Part shown: positions 50,525 through 60,234 of the stretch, piece by piece | Layout: each line of letters opens with the position of its first letter | Position numbering within the stretch: position 1 is the stretch's first letter | Assembly (NCBI RefSeq): GCF_015644725.1 | Contig: NZ_CP064795.1 | Location: 1,238,501-1,302,500 of the forward strand | Direction of reading: 5' to 3' | DNA: 64,000 nucleotides | Source: Salinimonas marina | GTDB lineage: Bacteria > Pseudomonadota > Gammaproteobacteria > Enterobacterales > Alteromonadaceae | The notes under the pieces: generated by a model | The model's database searches: none | What the model was told of the DNA's origin: nothing | What the model saw: the letters and a program-made list of their open reading frames with translations, nothing else | Made by a program: the position numbers and the translations under genes

Positions 50525-51079
50525 CTAGTCGTTGCTGGTTAGCGCATATAGATAGGCATCCCGCCCGAAGATTCTTTTCTTACACAAGCCTTCTGCCTGT
50601 GCACCCAGCTTAGTGGCCACTTTCATACTGGCTTTGTTGGCCGGTTCAATAAGCAATTCGAGCCGGTTTAGCTGAATCTGCGACAACGCCAGTTTTTGCA
50701 AACTCTGACACAGGGTCACCGCCAGATTGCGGCCACAGGCCTCGGGACGTATCCAGTAAGCCAAATTTGCTACTTCATGCACCGGGTGAATATGGTTAAT
50801 AATGCCCATTCCCAGACACACATTATCATGCATCAGCAGATACACAATGCCATAACCATCCTGGCGCTTTTGTTCGCAGTCCTGGACAAACTTGCGAACC
50901 GCAGCCGGGGTGACCGGGCATAGCCCGGCGCCCAGCCAGGGTTTGACATGATCCGCTGAGGCGCGGCAGGCTTCGGTGAGGGCCTCAATATGCCGCGAGC
51001 CCAGACGTACTACGGTGACCTCGCCGTACGTATTGGGCGCTGTAGGCAGGCGCGCCGGCAATATCGACAAATCAATCAA
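50525..51079 (-). CDS. GNAT-family N-acetyltransferase (RimJ/RimL type)
   Basis: 184 aa from TTG 51079, which overlaps the dsbB stop (TTGA), fitting a coupled start; an open frame upstream lies inside dsbB. GNAT core: LGMGIINHIHPVHEVANLAYWI, RPEACGRNLAVTLCQSL (acetyl-CoA pyrophosphate loop), LELLIEPANKASMKVATKLGAQAEG. The RimJ/L class acts on protein N-termini or small molecules; substrate unknown. Confidence 0.82.
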   Translation of the reverse strand: MIDLSILPARLPTAPNTYGEVTVVRLGSRHIEALTEACRASADHVKPWLGAGLCPVTPAAVRKFVQDCEQKRQDGYGIVYLLMHDNVCLGMGIINHIHPVHEVANLAYWIRPEACGRNLAVTLCQSLQKLALSQIQLNRLELLIEPANKASMKVATKLGAQAEGLCKKRIFGRDAYLYALTSND

Positions 51080-51600
51080 AACGACTTTTTGTCCAGTAAC
51101 CGACAGCTCAATACCACGACACCGGTAATAAAATAGGCACCAAACAAGATCACCATCCATTCGGCCATGCCCATCGACATGAAGCGCCAGCCATCTTCCA
51201 TGCAATCGCCTTTGGCGGCAAATATAGCCGGTAGCCATTCATGCAGTGGCAAAAACGAGGGAAAATTGGGAACAATTTCACAACTGGCGAAGAAGGGGTT
51301 TGATGCATTTGAAATTTCGACATGTTCACGGGCGATGAGCCAGCCCCAGCCAGCGGACACTAACCAGATAACAAAGCCGGCAAAGCGGGTAAGGCGGTTG
51401 TTGATCAACATTACCAGCAATCCGGCCAGAACCACGCCGTACATGGCGGTGCGCTGATAAATACACATAATGCAGGGCGCTAGCCCCAGACCATACTGAA
51501 AATATAACGCTGCCAGTTCAAGCCCCAGCGAGGTTATAAAAAGTATCAGCCAGGCCGCTTTATGGGCGGCCAGCCGGCTTATCGACTGTATCAAGCTCAT
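51076..51600 (-). CDS. dsbB: Disulfide bond formation protein B
   Basis: Inner-membrane quinone-linked oxidase of DsbA, 174 aa, four spans. First redox pair in the loop LGLAPCIMCIYQRTAMYG (CIMC), second pair across the large periplasmic loop (FFASCEIVPNFPSF ... AAKGDCMEDGWRF). Neighbour of nhaB as in E. coli. Confidence 0.94.
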   Translation of the reverse strand: MSLIQSISRLAAHKAAWLILFITSLGLELAALYFQYGLGLAPCIMCIYQRTAMYGVVLAGLLVMLINNRLTRFAGFVIWLVSAGWGWLIAREHVEISNASNPFFASCEIVPNFPSFLPLHEWLPAIFAAKGDCMEDGWRFMSMGMAEWMVILFGAYFITGVVVLSCRLLDKKSF

Positions 51601-51621
51601 GGGATATTCAATACACCTGTG

Positions 51622-53201
51622 TTAATGCGATGACGACACGGCGCCGGGGTCAGCGCTATGATGTTCTATTAAATGTGAATCGTACAACCATTGCGTAGCG
51701 TCCAGCAAACCATAATATGTAGCGGCTAACCCAACTAGTGTCAGCACGATAGTATAGGGCAGCGCCATGATCACCATTTTGCCGTAAGACAACCGCAACA
51801 ACGGTGCAATAGCCGAGGTTAGCAAGAACAAAAAGGCAGCCTGGCCATTGGGCGTAGCAACACTGGGAAGGTTGGTACCGGTATTGATGGCTACGGCCAG
51901 CAAATCAAACTGATCACGGGTTATCTGGCCTTCGTTTAAGGCGGCAGTGATCTCGGTTATGTAGACGGAACCCACAAATACATTGTCGGAAACCATCGAC
52001 AGCACACCGTTAGCAAGATAGAACATTACCAGCTGGGTTTTACCCTCAAAGCTCAACACCCAGTGAATTACCGGCTGGAACAATCCCTGGTCAATAATCA
52101 CGGCCACCACCCCAAAAAATACACACAGTAGCGCGGTAAACGGCAATGCTTCTTCAAAGGCTTTGCCTAAAGCATGTTCTTCAATAATGCCACTCATTGA
52201 GGTGGCCAGAATAATTACCGACAAACCAATCAAACCGACCGAGGCAAAATGGCCGGCTAGTCCGACTATCAACCATACGCCGATAAGCGCCTGTACCGCT
52301 AAGCGGGCTTTATCGCGCTTGGTTCGCTCCTGGTCCGAGTGAGTGTCATAGTCAACCAGAATTTCACGTACGGCGGGTGACAGTTTAGCCCCGTAACCGC
52401 ACAGTTTGGTTTTTTCAAGCACAAAGGTGGTCGCCAGGCCGAAGACAAAAACAGGTAAAGTGATAGGCGACATACGAATGAAAAATTCGAGGAAATTCCA
52501 TCCGGCTTTATCGGCGATAATCAGGTTTTGCGGTTCGCCTACCATGGTCATGACACCCCCAAGGGCGGTACCTACCGCAGAGTGCATCATCAGATTACGT
52601 AAAAATGCCCGAAAATCTTCTAAATCGTTTTTACCCAGTTCGTGCACCTTGTCATCACTGGTGTGGTCATGATCATGATGAAATTCCTTACCCGACGCCA
52701 CTTTATGATAAATCGTATAGAAGCCCAGTCCGACACTGATGATCACCGCCACTACCGTCAGTGCGTCTAAAAACGCTGACAAAAATGCCGACGCGGCGAT
52801 AAAGCAAATGGACAGCGTCGTTTTATTGCGAACTTTGATGACCAGCTTGGTGAACAGGTACATCAGCAAGTCTTTCATAAAATAAATACCGGCCACCATA
52901 AAGACCAGTAATAATAAGACTTCCAGATTAACCTGAATCTCATGCAGCATATGTTCAGGCGAGGTCATGCCGATAAACATCGCCTCTATCAGCAGTAATC
53001 CTCCAGGCTGTAGGGGTAGCATTTTAAAGCCATCGCCAGCGTAAAAATAAACTGAATAACCAGCACCCAGCCCGCCAGGTAACTGTCGAACATAAATATA
53101 AACGGGTTGGCGATTAGACAGCCGATGATGGCTTTTTTGTACCAGTCCGGTGCATGCCCCAGAAAATTCCGGTACAGCGCCACAGGCATGGAGGTTTGCA
53201 T
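51622..53201 (-). CDS. nhaB: Na+/H+ antiporter NhaB, one frameshift
   Basis: Inner-membrane antiporter. Start 53201 ([29 protein letters not shown]) with AAGGAT upstream. The frame breaks in the G-run 53013-53016; one added base joins ALKCYP to [21 protein letters not shown] and gives 526 aa, near the E. coli 513. Later motifs: [65 protein letters not shown] His-rich loop ([10 protein letters not shown]) is present. Confidence 0.93.
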
Positions 53202-53698
53202 GATTTAAATCCTTCTACCAATCGTAGACATGTGTTGTGTGAAAATAAAAGATGTCACTTTCCGTAGGCGTAATGCCGGGCCAGCGATAATAATCAGGTC
53301 ATTGCCGCGCTAATACGGGCGTACCTAAGCCTAGCGTAAATTTTTAACCTGCGGAAGGCAGTAGCGCCAATAAAGCACGAAATTAGCTTTTGTTCCAGGC
53401 ATCTGATTATACGTATGTTTTTTTGAAGAATATGTTTAGCCACGAAACTGTATCGGGATGTTAACGTTGGTGGTAGTTGGTGCGCCTTTTGAGTCTTGCA
53501 TCAGACCCTCGAATAGCGACCTGCTCCAGGTTTTTCGCGAACCGCCTCGCGGCTTGTGCCGTTCCATGGTTTTACTTTCAGCACCACCCGATAAAACTGG
53601 GACTTACTGAATACGGGTAGCTAACAGCAATCCAACATTGTATTTGGTCAAAGATAATCTTTAATCTTGATTAAGCCATAATAAACAGAGGAAGATTT
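53202..53698. other. Gene-free stretch upstream of nhaB
   Basis: About 500 nt at the boundary between the conserved chromosome and the accessory region. No coding frame of note on either strand, no clear repeats and no RNA gene that I recognise. It must hold the nhaB promoter on the minus strand. Confidence 0.5.
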
Positions 53699-53806
53699 AT
53701 GTCCGCTAGCAAATTCACTGGTACGCACCGAACATTAACGCTTACAGCAATCCGAGAAAGATGGATAAGTAATGCTGGATTGTTTGCACTATCTTGTAAG
53801 GATTGA
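53699..53806 (+). CDS. Possible 35-aa upstream peptide of the App1-like gene
   Basis: ATG 53699 has a strong AGAGGAAG ribosome site and the frame ends at TGA 53804-53806, one base before the next ATG. Peptide starts MSASKFTGTHRTLTLTAIRER, basic then mildly hydrophobic; no family recognised. It could be a leader peptide that couples translation to the phosphatase gene, or chance. Confidence 0.4.
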   Translation: MSASKFTGTHRTLTLTAIRERWISNAGLFALSCKD

Positions 53807-53807
53807 A

Positions 53808-54922
53808 ATGCAGAATACCATTCGCCAATGGGTACATCGTGTTGAAAGACGCCTGGACCGACTAAAGCATAAATACAAAAGATGGTATGGGTATGCTCCG
53901 GTAATTGTGCAGCCGTACATAACTTATGGCACCACTAATGAGTTATGGATTGCCGGTAGGCTGTTAGAAGCAAAAGGTGTGGAGGGAAGCCTTGAGAGTA
54001 GTCGCTGGAAAAATCTGGTGCACATGCTACGCCGCTATCAAAGCGATGAAATACCGTTTACGGATATTCATTTAACCTTAGGTGACCAGAGGCGAACTGT
54101 GAGCACGGATGCTGATGGTTATTTTCACTATCAGTGGAAAGCACCTGCTGCGGGGAGTGTAAAGCAGCCCTGGACTTGTCTGACGCTGCAAGCTGCTGAC
54201 CCTGCACTGCCTAAAGCTGAAAAACAAAGTATCGCCGAGGTATCAGTACTCACTGACAGCGCTGAATTTGCCGTTATCAGTGATGTCGACGACACCATCA
54301 TGCGCACAGGAGCAACCAATCTATTCAGGCATACTAAGACGGTACTGCTGAACAACGCTCACAGTCGGGAGTTGTTTCCTGGGACCTCAGAGTTTTATAA
54401 CGCATTAAAACAAGGGGGACAGAGAGGTCCTGCAATCCCTTCTTCTATGTGTCGAGTAGCCCCTGGAATATCTACGATCTTATTGCCGAATTTATTGAAA
54501 TTAATGATTTGCCTAAAGGCCCCGTGTTACTCAAAGATTTTGGTTTACGAGACGATCGCTGGTTTAAAAGCGGTCATGCGAGCTACAAAAAAGACCGCAT
54601 CGAAGCGATTTTAAAAACCTACCCCCAACTGAAACTTGTGCTGATAGGCGACTCGGGGCAGCACGATGTTTATGCCTATTTAGAAATAGCAAAAAGTCAT
54701 CCAGACAGAGTTCTGGCTGTTTATATTCGGGATTTAAAGGCCTCCTCCCGTTCAAAGGAGATTACTATAGCGGCAAAGGAGTTTGTGGATTACGGCGTGC
54801 CTTTTATGTTTGTTGAAGACGCCGCAAAAGCCGCTAACCATGCTGTGACGCTAGGACTGGTGTCAGAAACAGCAGCCCGAAATGTTGAACACAGTGTAGC
54901 TAACGCCCAGCTAGCAAAATAA
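53808..54922 (+). CDS. App1-type phosphatidate phosphatase domain protein, one frameshift
   Basis: HAD-like App1 (DUF2183) protein. From ATG 53808 (AAGGATTG upstream) a basic N-terminus and a beta-rich domain precede the catalytic motif FAVISDVDDTIMRTGA (DxDxT). After the break come FFYVSSSPWNIYDLIAEF, PVLLKDFGL, KLVLIGDSGQHDVYAYLEIA and the C-terminal helix. The frame breaks in the G-run 54414-54418; one added base gives 371 aa. In yeast App1 dephosphorylates phosphatidic acid; the bacterial substrate is unknown. Single gene, followed by motif copies. Confidence 0.85.
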
Positions 54923-54930
54923 TAACTAAA

Positions 54931-54982
54931 AGAGAAAGTGGACAGGCACTCTCTACACAAGAGAAAGTGGACAGGCACTCTC
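54931..54982. repeat. Tandem pair of the dispersed REP-like motif
   Basis: A 23-nt unit (AGAGAAAGTGGACAGGCACT plus CTC) occurs at 54931-54953 and again at 54960-54982. Each holds the motif GGACAGGCACT. In the second copy GTGGA and TCCAC flank the motif as a small inverted repeat. Other copies lie at 55028, 55094, 55798, 57104, 58230, 58258 and 59858. Confidence 0.75.
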
Positions 54983-55027
54983 CACATGTAGAGGTGAAGT
55001 CGGACAGTGGAGATAGTAGAGATAGTA

Positions 55028-55104
55028 GGACAGTCACTCATGGTATTTGGTAAAGACCTTGAAATCGCGAAGACAGCAGAGTAGGGGGGTAAAAGTGACT
55101 GTCC
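55028..55104. repeat. Two copies of the REP-like motif in opposite directions
   Basis: GGACAGTCACT at 55028-55038 and its complement AGTGACTGTCC at 55094-55104, the latter within AAAAGTGACTGTCCTTAT, a longer string that recurs at 58255-58272. They lie in the gap between the App1-like and Dabb genes. Confidence 0.7.
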
Positions 55105-55284
55105 TTATTTGTTCATTCCGGATCCTGGGTCGAAGGTTGAATTTGTCTTTAGGCGAACGGCATTGTACAAATAATAGAGCGTCCGAAAAGAATGAAATGT
55201 CCGCGTGGGTATCAGTATTGTAACTTATTGAATATTAATTAATTGAACGGGGCTCATTAAAGTGACTGAAAAAAGGAAAGCAAT

Positions 55285-55724
55285 ATGAAACAACCAGCTA
55301 GACGCAGATTTTTATCTTTTGCCGGTATGGGGCCGGTGCTTTGTGCGCAGCATCGGCAGTTACTGTCAAAGCCCATGACACCGCTCCGTGTGAAGAGGTG
55401 TGGCCTGTGGTTCATATGGTGTATTTCTGGCTGAAAAATCCTGAATCAGAAGCAGATCAACAGGCCCTTGTGGAAGGTTTAAACAGTTTACGTGAGATTG
55501 AGCATATACAGGCATTGCATGTTGGCGTTCCGGCAGATACGGCCCCCCGAGATGTAATTGATAGCAGCTATCAGGTGTCTGAGATGATGATGTTTAAAAG
55601 TATTGATGATCAGAATGCATATCAAAACCATCCACTACACAAAAAATTTATAGAAGAATACAGCCATCTTTGGAAAAAAGTTGTGGTTTACGACTCTGTG
55701 AGCGCATTGCCACCTTCAGGCTGA
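55285..55724 (+). CDS. Dabb-domain (stress-responsive A/B barrel) protein, one frameshift
   Basis: After repair, 146 aa. N-terminus MKQPARRRFLSFAGMGAGAL is a twin-arginine-like signal (RRRFLS followed by a hydrophobic stretch), so export through Tat is likely. The dimeric alpha/beta barrel domain runs from VVHMVYFWLKNPESEADQQ to YDSVSALPPSG. The frame breaks in the G-run 55329-55332; one added base joins the signal to CAASAVTVKAHD. Function of exported Dabb proteins is not known. AAAGGAAAG precedes ATG 55285. Confidence 0.82.
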
Positions 55725-55797
55725 ACAAGTTTGTATGATGGAGTAATACGCTCAGAGTAGAGTGAATTCAGCGCTGAAGAGAGGACCGGTGAATACA

Positions 55798-55808
55798 AGA
55801 CAGTCACT
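55798..55808. repeat. REP-like motif copy (one mismatch)
   Basis: AGACAGTCACT, downstream of the Y1 transposase gene. The 55725-56003 gap otherwise holds only a weak 67-codon frame. Confidence 0.5.
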
Positions 55809-56003
55809 ACCCGTATCTGCGCTGAATGTAGGTTGTAGTGCATACAGGCATCCACTCATACTTAGTGTGATGCAGCAATATCAACGTCTAATTTGCAGCT
55901 TAAGCTTAAAAAACAGTGAGATTAAATACCCTAGAAGAAAAAGGGAAACGTTCAACACTAAATGATGTAAATGCTCCAGGTAGTAGTAGAAAAACTAGCC
56001 TGA

Positions 56004-56954
56004 TTAGGCAAAGTTGTATTTCAAATTTTTCTTGCGTGCCGACTTTAGCTTTTCCAGGCAGACGGTGGTTTTAAATTCTGTTTCGATTGCGCAGACGAAT
56101 GCAGTCCAGTCAGCATGCTGCAACCCCACGCGGATAAGGATTGGAGAGGCGGTATCGCCAATTTTGCCTCGCTTTTCGGGGTGAAAGTAACGGCCTGTCT
56201 GTTCCACAAGGGCGAAATACTCCTCGAGTCGAAAAGGTAATCCGGCAGGCATATTCGCTCTAGGGTTACCAGCGAAAGGAAATAAGCGGGTGGGCTGGTA
56301 ATGTGACTTAGCGGCTTCAATCCGTTTTTTTATACTGGTATGCGTAGATTCTTCGGGCGTATTCGCTAAACAGGCGCGTACGGGATTTAGATCAACATAC
56401 GCCATGCAAGCTGCTAACGCAGCTTCATCCATGAGAGCCTGAGACTTAAATCGTCCTTCCCAGAAGTGACCCGTACAGCCGTCTTCTTTGTTCGCATGCC
56501 GTGCAATGTACTCATTCAGCAACCGCATAAACCAGCTTATATCAAACAAACGATTGCGATAAACTTCGGCAAGATCTCTTACGGTTTCTTTTTCTGCAGC
56601 AGATAATGCATCACTTTCAGCTGGGTTTATATACCGCTGAGCTAACAACATGCCTTTGTAGAGTTTGTGCCAGCGCCTGATAACTTCAGATACTGATAGC
56701 GAATCCGCTTTTTCCTTGTTGATGTGTAATACCACATGGGTGTGGTTGCTCATTACCGCGTAGGCACACACATCCACACAGAATACGTCCGCCAGAAACA
56801 ATAGGCGTTTTTCTACCCACCCACGACGGTGCTCATAGCTTTTTCTCGTTAGCTTATCCACGCCACATAAGTATGCGCTACGTACGCAGCGAGAGACACA
56901 GTGGTAGTAGGGTGTCTCTGACAGATTAATAAGGCATTTACGGGGTCTGGGCAT
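56004..56954 (-). mobile_element. REP-associated tyrosine transposase (RAYT, Y1/IS200-like)
   Basis: 316-aa HUH single-strand transposase. N-terminus MPRPRKCLINLSETPYYHCVSRCV is typical of the group; the metal-binding HUH is in AVMSNHTHVVLHI; the catalytic Tyr should lie in NEYIARHANKEDGCTGHFWEGRFKSQAL (in parts; ...FMRLLNEYIARH). A C-terminal extension is present. RAYTs are usually domesticated single-copy genes that act on dispersed palindromic repeats. Here copies of GGACAG[T/G]CACT surround it on both sides, within 0.2 kb and beyond. It has its own start at 56954 and no IS ends that I can see. Confidence 0.85.
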
Positions 56955-57313
56955 GAAGTTAAATAATTCCTGATTGAATAATTCAATTGTGCAGGAGTTT
57001 TTCGTAAATCCAACTGTACCTGAGGATGGAGAGTGAGTGTCTTTTCAATTCTTAGTGCTAAGTCTGCGGGGGGCTCGTGGTCAGTGAGGATAGACAGAAG
57101 ATGAGACAGTCACTCATTGTGCGCTATTTTGCATCTGTAATGAAAGATTACTAATAACAATAGTATGCCCGCCGATTTTGCTGTGTATTGTGCAGTATGA
57201 ACGTTATAGTAGGCAAAGCTAAGTATCTGACCAATGGCCGATTGTCCTGACAAAGTCGGCCTGTGCCACCGGAAACTACCCGGCTTACTTATTCATGCCG
57301 GTTTACGGAGATC
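56955..57313. other. Gene-free gap with one REP-like motif
   Basis: About 360 nt upstream of the transposase. AGACAGTCACT at 57104-57114 is the only feature that I can name; no coding frame with a ribosome site. Confidence 0.55.
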
Positions 57314-58096
57314 ATGATTTTGTTGTATTCATTTTCCAGCTTGCTGATAGTAGCGGTGCTGTTTAGTGCGATAGTACTGACCAATGAGGTGGGGTTTCGC
57401 CTTGGTCGCTTTGTGCAACGGCATACCGATGAGGAGGTTAAATCCTATACTGGGTCGATTCAGGCCAGCATATTAGGTTTGCTGGCATTGCTACTAGGGT
57501 TTACCTTTAGCATGGCGATGCAGCGTTTTGACCAGCGCAGCATGGCACTTATCGATGAAGCTAACGCGATTGGCACGGTTCAGTTACGTGTAGAGCTGCT
57601 ACCGGCGCAAATGCAACCCACCGCAGAAAAACTGCTGGATACCTATCTCGATTTGCGACTGGCGGTGGCGACCTTGCCCATGAATGAACAGGATGAGCAG
57701 CAATCATTGTTAACCCAAACCTCACAGTTACAGCAAAAGCTATGGCAGCTGGTACGCGAAGCCGCAGAGCAGGACCCGAGGCCGGTTACCACCGGCATGA
57801 TGATCACGGCATTGAACGCCATGTTTGATGCTCAGGGCAAACGCAATGCAGTACTACACATGCAAGTTCCGCAAATTGTGTTGCTGGTGCTATTCGCGGT
57901 ATTCACCATTGCCGGTGGCATGATGGGATACTCAGCTGGCTTAAGCGGTCATCGGATTATTATGCCAATCTTACTAGTGGCACTCATCATTACACTCATT
58001 GTATTTTTAATTATTGATTTAGACCGCCCGCGCCAGGGAATCATCCAGGTTGACCAACACCCAATGATGGCATTACCGCGGCTTTCCGAAACATAG
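57314..58096 (+). CDS. DUF4239 (bestrophin-like) membrane protein
   Basis: 260 aa. Two N-terminal spans (MILLYSFSSLLIVAVLFSAIVL and ASILGLLALLLGFTFSMAM), a soluble helical middle with SMALIDEANAIGTVQLRVELLP, and two C-terminal spans (VLLVLFAVFTIAGGMMGYSAG, ILLVALIITLIVFLIIDLDRP). The closing IDLDRPRQGIIQVDQHPM is the family signature. Function unknown. The start at 57314 has ACGGAG; the frame upstream lacks a start context. Confidence 0.85.
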   Translation: MILLYSFSSLLIVAVLFSAIVLTNEVGFRLGRFVQRHTDEEVKSYTGSIQASILGLLALLLGFTFSMAMQRFDQRSMALIDEANAIGTVQLRVELLPAQMQPTAEKLLDTYLDLRLAVATLPMNEQDEQQSLLTQTSQLQQKLWQLVREAAEQDPRPVTTGMMITALNAMFDAQGKRNAVLHMQVPQIVLLVLFAVFTIAGGMMGYSAGLSGHRIIMPILLVALIITLIVFLIIDLDRPRQGIIQVDQHPMMALPRLSET

Positions 58097-58401
58097 TCCA
58101 GCTAAGGTTTATTTGTCACCAAACTCCTTGGTTACATGTAGAGATACCGGGCGTAGTGGTCGCATTCGAAAAGTGCGCGTACATAGGCATGCTTTGATCA
58201 GTTAATAATGCCAGATGATTGCAATGATAAGTGACTGTCTGTATCTGCACTATGAAAAGTGACTGTCCTTATATGCTTATATGCTGCAGGTCGCTAGGTA
58301 CACTTGAGACAGAGTTTGCCAAAACTGCTGTTCACAGAGCATCCGCTGGTGGTGAGCGGGCCCGATAGGATAACGCTGGCTTAATAAATACAGGATATAT
58401 T
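58097..58401. other. Gene-free gap with two REP-like motifs
   Basis: AGTGACTGTCT at 58230-58240 and AGTGACTGTCC at 58258-58268, both in the same direction 28 nt apart and each followed by a TATCTGC- or TATATGC-like string. No coding frame. Confidence 0.65.
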
Positions 58402-59490
58402 ATGTTACTGACTTTATGGTTATCTACCTTATTTTTGATATTAATTACTTTAATTCCGCTTTCTCGCCAGTCTCACTGGATAGTCCGAGGCATGGACTTC
58501 CCCCGTGTGCAAATCGCAAGTTGCCTCGGCGTCATTCTTGTAGCTGATTTAATACTCTTAGACTTATCGTCAATCTTTACGTGGGGCTTGGTGTTATTAG
58601 CCGCTATTTGTTTGGCCTATCAATTATGGTGGATATTACCTTATACCCCGCTTTGGAAGAGCGAAGTAAAAAGCATAGATGCAGAAATAAAGGATGAAGA
58701 CAAGATACGCATTATGACATCGAATGTGCTCACGCCTAATCGTAAGGCGCATTTATTGATTGAGCTTGTCGAAAAACACCAGCCCGATGTGCTTGTTACG
58801 CTTGAATCTGATCAATGGTGGGAAGATCATTTAAAGCCGATAGAGTCGAGCATGCCGCATACTGTGAAATGCCCGCTTGATAATCTTTATGGCATGCACC
58901 TTTACTCCCGTTTACCGATAAAAGATGTAGACTTAAAATATCTTGTGGAAGAAGACGTACCCTCCATCCATTGTTTAATACAAATGCGCAATGGTCATAA
59001 AATAAGGGCGCACTTTGTTCACCCCGCGCCGCCTAGCCCTACTGAAAACGAAGAGTCATCAGAAAGGGATGCTGAACTAATAATAGTTGGGCGCAGTGTA
59101 GCGAATAGCGATGAACCAACTATTGTTACCGGCGATCTTAATGATGTAGCCTGGTCTCCCACCACACACCTTTTTCGAAAGGTCAGTAAGTTGCTTGACC
59201 CCCGAATTGGCAGAGGCATGTTCAATACTTTCCATGCCACGTATCCGTTCCTCCGCTGGCCGTTAGACCACATATTTCATAGCGACCACTTCACGCTAAG
59301 CCATATGCAGCGACTGCCTTGGATTGGCTCAGATCATTTCCCTTTGTTAACAGAAATGGCATTTCAGCCGGTGGTAGGCGCGCCTCAACAAGGCGTTGAG
59401 TCAGATGAAGACGATGAGGAACAAGCAGATGATATCGTCGATGATGAAGATGTCAGCAAGGAAGACGTCCCTAATCCTGGTAGTAAATGA
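58402..59490 (+). CDS. Membrane-anchored endonuclease/exonuclease/phosphatase-family protein
   Basis: 362 aa. Three N-terminal spans (LLTLWLSTLFLILITLIPL; IASCLGVILVADLILLDL; WGLVLLAAICLAYQLWWIL) then an EEP domain facing the periplasm or outside: IRIMTSNVLTPN, VLVTLESDQWW (catalytic Glu), IVTGDLNDVAWSP and the His/Asp pair in WIGSDHFPLLTEM. The C-terminus is a strongly acidic tail (SDEDDEEQADDIVDDEDV). Related to YafD-like proteins; substrate (nucleic acid, phospholipid or phosphoester) unknown. Confidence 0.87.
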   Translation: MLLTLWLSTLFLILITLIPLSRQSHWIVRGMDFPRVQIASCLGVILVADLILLDLSSIFTWGLVLLAAICLAYQLWWILPYTPLWKSEVKSIDAEIKDEDKIRIMTSNVLTPNRKAHLLIELVEKHQPDVLVTLESDQWWEDHLKPIESSMPHTVKCPLDNLYGMHLYSRLPIKDVDLKYLVEEDVPSIHCLIQMRNGHKIRAHFVHPAPPSPTENEESSERDAELIIVGRSVANSDEPTIVTGDLNDVAWSPTTHLFRKVSKLLDPRIGRGMFNTFHATYPFLRWPLDHIFHSDHFTLSHMQRLPWIGSDHFPLLTEMAFQPVVGAPQQGVESDEDDEEQADDIVDDEDVSKEDVPNPGSK

Positions 59491-59850
59491 CAAAGTAAAA
59501 TAAAGATGTCACGTTGGTTGGGGCCCCTCGCCCAACATATAACGTCGTCACTCATTGTCTACACGCCTTAGCAGATCCTGTATTTGTGACTGTTAAGGCC
59601 GAGTGACGCCAAAGTTTTACGAGAATTACCATTCGAGTTGTCTAAGGGGGAATTTTTTGCGGCCGAGGTGTATAAAGTTTTTGTCTGCTCCTTAATCGGA
59701 ACATGAAGCTTTGAAATGTTGTGTTTCTCAAAGATCCTCATCAACATCGTAGATATCCTCTGACTTCAAGGGATATTCAAGTAAGCACGCACAGGGCAGA
59801 CTCTCTGATTATGAGTACAACTAATCAAAGGAGTGTTGTAGTGGCCCGAC
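59491..59850. other. Gene-free gap before the IS3 remnant
   Basis: About 360 nt. An 85-codon frame on the plus strand (59721-59978) runs antisense through the IS3 remnant and looks spurious. Degenerate motif-like strings (GTGACTGTTA near 59586) occur. Confidence 0.5.
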
Positions 59851-60123
59851 TCAAAAAAGTGCCTGTCCATTCTTGCCTTCATCCTTCATCGCTTCTACTT
59901 CTAAGAGCTTGTCAGCCAGCATCTTTTTCAGCTTGTTGTTCTCAGACTCAAGCTCTTTTAAGCGCTTGGCTTCGTTAACCTCCAGGCCCGCATACTTGCT
60001 GCGCCAATTATAAAAAGTCCCCGACGAAATACCCATCTCACGGCAGATGTCGTCCACCTTTGCGCCAGCCTCATGCTGCTTGATGGCCTTGATAATTTGT
60101 TCTTCGCTGTAGCGTTTTTTCAT
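59851..60123 (-). mobile_element. IS3-family transposase OrfA, truncated at its 3' end
   Basis: 90 codons: MKKRYSEEQIIKAIKQHEAG, helix-turn-helix with ICREMGISSGTFYNWRSKYAG, and a leucine-zipper part LKELESENNKLKKMLADKLLEVEAMKD. Normal OrfA of this group continues with a short conserved end and then OrfB (DDE domain). Here, after MKD the frame runs into unrelated sequence (EGKNGQALF) that includes the REP-like motif, and no OrfB follows. It is therefore an IS remnant. GGAGA upstream of the ATG is kept. Confidence 0.88.
59858..59868. repeat. REP-like motif at the broken end of the IS3 OrfA
   Basis: AGTGCCTGTCC (complement GGACAGGCACT) lies exactly where the OrfA homology stops. Confidence 0.65.
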
Positions 60124-60234
60124 TTTGAGATCTCCATTCTCTCCAGTTTATTGGAAATCTCATCAATGTCATGGTGTTATTTTTGAGGGAGAAGTCATAC
60201 TGAATCACCGATGAGTCAATTTCATAGAGAGTAA

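Noticed and set aside
54931..54982. Short direct repeats that could be a CRISPR array
   Set aside because: Only two copies with a 6-nt gap, no further regular spacers and no cas genes; they fit the dispersed REP-like motif instead.
55762..55965. 67-codon plus-strand frame
   Set aside because: No ribosome site, contains a REP-like motif and has no coding character.
57314..58096. A true bestrophin chloride channel
   Set aside because: Only the generic DUF4239 layout is present; no bestrophin pore motif could be seen, so no channel function is claimed.
59721..59978. 85-codon plus-strand frame over the IS3 remnant
   Set aside because: Antisense to OrfA for most of its length and without a ribosome site.
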